Shown: positions 5,654 to 6,972 of the stretch, piece by piece
How the letters are laid out: the number at the start of each line of letters is the position of its first letter
Position numbering within the stretch: the first letter of the stretch is position 1
Program-made: the position numbers and the translations under genes
The notes under the pieces: generated by a model
What the model was told of the DNA's origin: nothing
The model's input: the letters and a program-made list of their open reading frames with translations, nothing else
The model's database searches: none
Source of the DNA: Solobacterium sp. UBA636
Lineage (GTDB): Bacteria; Bacillota_I; Bacilli_A; Erysipelotrichales; Erysipelotrichaceae
Direction of reading: 5' to 3'
Length of the DNA: 6,972 nucleotides
NCBI GenBank assembly: GCA_002299675.1
Contig: DBOW01000102.1
Span: 1,184-8,155, forward strand

Positions 5654-6153
5654 GAAGGCTGATGCTGCCGCTTGATGAGGAAACACGTCTTTCTTTAAAA
5701 TGTGGTGAGGAAGTTCTTTTAAGCGGATATATTTATACTGCCCGCGATGCGGCTCATAAAAGAATGATGAACGGTATTCCTTTCGATATTAAGGATGCAG
5801 CCATTTATTATGTTGGTCCAAGTCAGAGTAAGCCAAATGAAATATATGGTTCCTGTGGTCCAACTACGGCATCGAGAATGGATGCCTACACGCCACATCT
5901 TTTAGATAAAGGTTTAAGATGTATTATTGCCAAGGGCAAAAGAAACAGTGAAGTTAAAAAGGCGCTGATCAGAAATAAGGGCATTTATTTTGTGACCATT
6001 GGTGGTCTTGGCGCCTATCTGAAGAAGTGCGTTAAGGAAGTGGAAGCTGTAGCCTATGAGGATCTGGGTACAGAATCCATTAAGCGATTATATATAGAGG
6101 ATTTCCCGGTTTTTGTGGGAATCGATACAAAGGGAGAAGATATTTATGAGTGA
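5650..6153 (+). CDS. class I fumarase (fumarate hydratase) beta subunit
   Basis: This is the C-terminal, swivelling-domain subunit that completes the two-part class I fumarase. The 167-aa product has TARDAAHKR (30-38), YYVGPSQ (53-59), the strongly conserved GSCGPTTASRMD (67-78), AKGKR (94-98), IGGLGAYL (117-124) and the ending EDFPVFVGID (150-159), all in family order. Its ATG overlaps the alpha stop by four bases (ATGA at 5650-5653), a classic coupled junction that supports 1:1 synthesis of the subunits. The tartrate dehydratase beta subunit (TtdB) is homologous and cannot be fully excluded by sequence alone. Length is normal for a free-standing beta subunit. Confidence 0.92.
   Translation: MRRLMLPLDEETRLSLKCGEEVLLSGYIYTARDAAHKRMMNGIPFDIKDAAIYYVGPSQSKPNEIYGSCGPTTASRMDAYTPHLLDKGLRCIIAKGKRNSEVKKALIRNKGIYFVTIGGLGAYLKKCVKEVEAVAYEDLGTESIKRLYIEDFPVFVGIDTKGEDIYE
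6132..6136 (+). promoter_or_regulatory. ribosome binding site of the malic enzyme gene
   Basis: GGGAG lies 9 nt before the ATG at 6146, inside the end of fumarase beta. It selects this ATG as the start of the malic enzyme gene. Confidence 0.7.
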
Positions 6154-6972
6154 TCTGAAAACTGAAGCTTTAAAGCTGCATGAGGAACATAGGGGTAAAC
6201 TGGAGACAAAGCTCAAAGTGGACTGTTCAACAAGAGATGAGCTGTCACTGGCTTATACACCGGGTGTTGCCTATCCCTGTCTTGAGATTAAGGAAGATAA
6301 GCTGAACAGCTATAAATATACCAATAGAGGCAATACTATTGCGGTTATAAGTGATGGAACCGCTGTACTTGGTCTTGGCGATATTGGGCCTGAAGCTGGT
6401 ATGCCGGTAATGGAGGGCAAGGCGCTTCTGTTTAAGCGTTTTGCGGGTATTGATGCCTATCCTTTATGTATTAATACCAAGGATGTAGATGAGATTGTTT
6501 CTTTCTGCAAAATGATTGAGCCATCTCTGTCTGGCATTAATCTTGAGGATATTTCGGCTCCCCGCTGCGTAGCGATTGAAAGAAGACTGAATAAGGAACT
6601 GAATATTCCGGTATTCCATGATGATCAGCATGGTACTGCAATTGTGGTTCTGGCGGCCTTAATAAATGCCTTAAAGGTGGTTAATAAGAAGTGTGAGGAC
6701 TGTAAGGTTGTAATTTCGGGAACTGGTGCAGCCGGTTCAAGTATTATCCGTCATTTATATAATTATGGTTTTACTAATATTATTGCCTCGGATAAGGATG
6801 GTATTTTAAGGCAGTGCGAAAAAGATGGTTATGATTTTCTTAAGCAGGAACTGCTTGAATATGTAAACAAGGAAGATATTGATTATAAGAATCTGGCTGA
6901 GGCCATGGTTAATGCCGATATTTTTATTGGTGTATCAGCACCAAATCTGGTTTCGAAGGAAATGGTTAAGTC
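6146..6972 (+). CDS. malic enzyme, 3' truncated by the window edge
   Basis: The gene starts 8 nt inside fumarase beta and stays open to the window end, giving 275 residues of a protein usually near 390 in the short bacterial form. It oxidatively decarboxylates malate to pyruvate and CO2, reducing NAD(P)+. Visible landmarks are the catalytic tyrosine in AYTPGVA (Y37), the lysine in EGKALLFK (K92), the metal ligands LED (E134, D135) and HDDQHGT (D159, D160), and the dinucleotide-fold glycines GTGAAG (192-197). D216 at the end of the second strand of that fold (ASDKDGI) points to NAD rather than NADP, but cofactor choice is not certain. With fumarase it forms a fumarate-malate-pyruvate route, running toward pyruvate during malate or fumarate use, or possibly in reverse. 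The missing C-terminus lies outside the window; there is no sign of a frameshift. Confidence 0.92.
   Translation, partial: MSDLKTEALKLHEEHRGKLETKLKVDCSTRDELSLAYTPGVAYPCLEIKEDKLNSYKYTNRGNTIAVISDGTAVLGLGDIGPEAGMPVMEGKALLFKRFAGIDAYPLCINTKDVDEIVSFCKMIEPSLSGINLEDISAPRCVAIERRLNKELNIPVFHDDQHGTAIVVLAALINALKVVNKKCEDCKVVISGTGAAGSSIIRHLYNYGFTNIIASDKDGILRQCEKDGYDFLKQELLEYVNKEDIDYKNLAEAMVNADIFIGVSAPNLVSKEMVK

Noticed and set aside
4814..6153. L-tartrate dehydratase (TtdA/TtdB) instead of fumarase
   Set aside because: The families are homologous and hard to separate by eye, but the adjacent malic enzyme and absence of a tartrate transporter gene favour fumarase. It is kept only as an alternative.

Overview
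The window looks like the chromosome of a low-GC anaerobic Firmicute, most likely a gut-type Lachnospiraceae or Erysipelotrichia relative. This rests on the A+T-rich sequence, AGGAG-like ribosome binding sites, CcpA-type operator sites, an oxygen-sensitive two-subunit class I fumarase, and a large multi-[4Fe-4S] flavin oxidoreductase. The genus cannot be named from the sequence alone. Genes fill almost all of it, with no rRNA, tRNA, CRISPR array, insertion sequence or phage signal.

Left part (1-3886, + strand): a compact nickel-maturation/redox operon in the order hypB, a 927-aa Fe-S/FAD/NAD(P) oxidoreductase, hypA, closed by a strong hairpin at 3858-3886. The two nickel metallochaperone genes flank the oxidoreductase with gaps of 9 and 5 nt, so the three are almost certainly co-transcribed. 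A stop codon overlapping the hypB start (TAATG at 31-35) suggests another gene upstream, outside the window. No hydrogenase or other nickel-enzyme structural gene, and no hypC, D, E or F, is visible.

Middle (3887-4475): a short non-coding stretch, then a lone minus-strand gene (4033-4326) for a 97-aa protein of no family I recognise. It has its own promoter, ribosome binding site and terminator, and its codon choice resembles that of highly expressed genes. Between it and the next, divergent operon lie two cre-like operators whose centres are 20 bp apart.

Right part (4476-6972, + strand): four genes overlapping by 13, 4 and 8 bp. They encode a DUF1622-type small membrane protein, fumarase alpha, fumarase beta and a malic enzyme that is cut by the window edge. 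The enzymes link fumarate, malate and pyruvate (fumarate + H2O <-> malate; malate + NAD(P)+ <-> pyruvate + CO2 + NAD(P)H). The paired cre-like sites suggest carbon-catabolite control of this operon and perhaps of the divergent small gene.

The items most worth following up are the hypB-oxidoreductase-hypA sandwich, the unknown 97-aa protein, and the divergent promoter region with its two operators.
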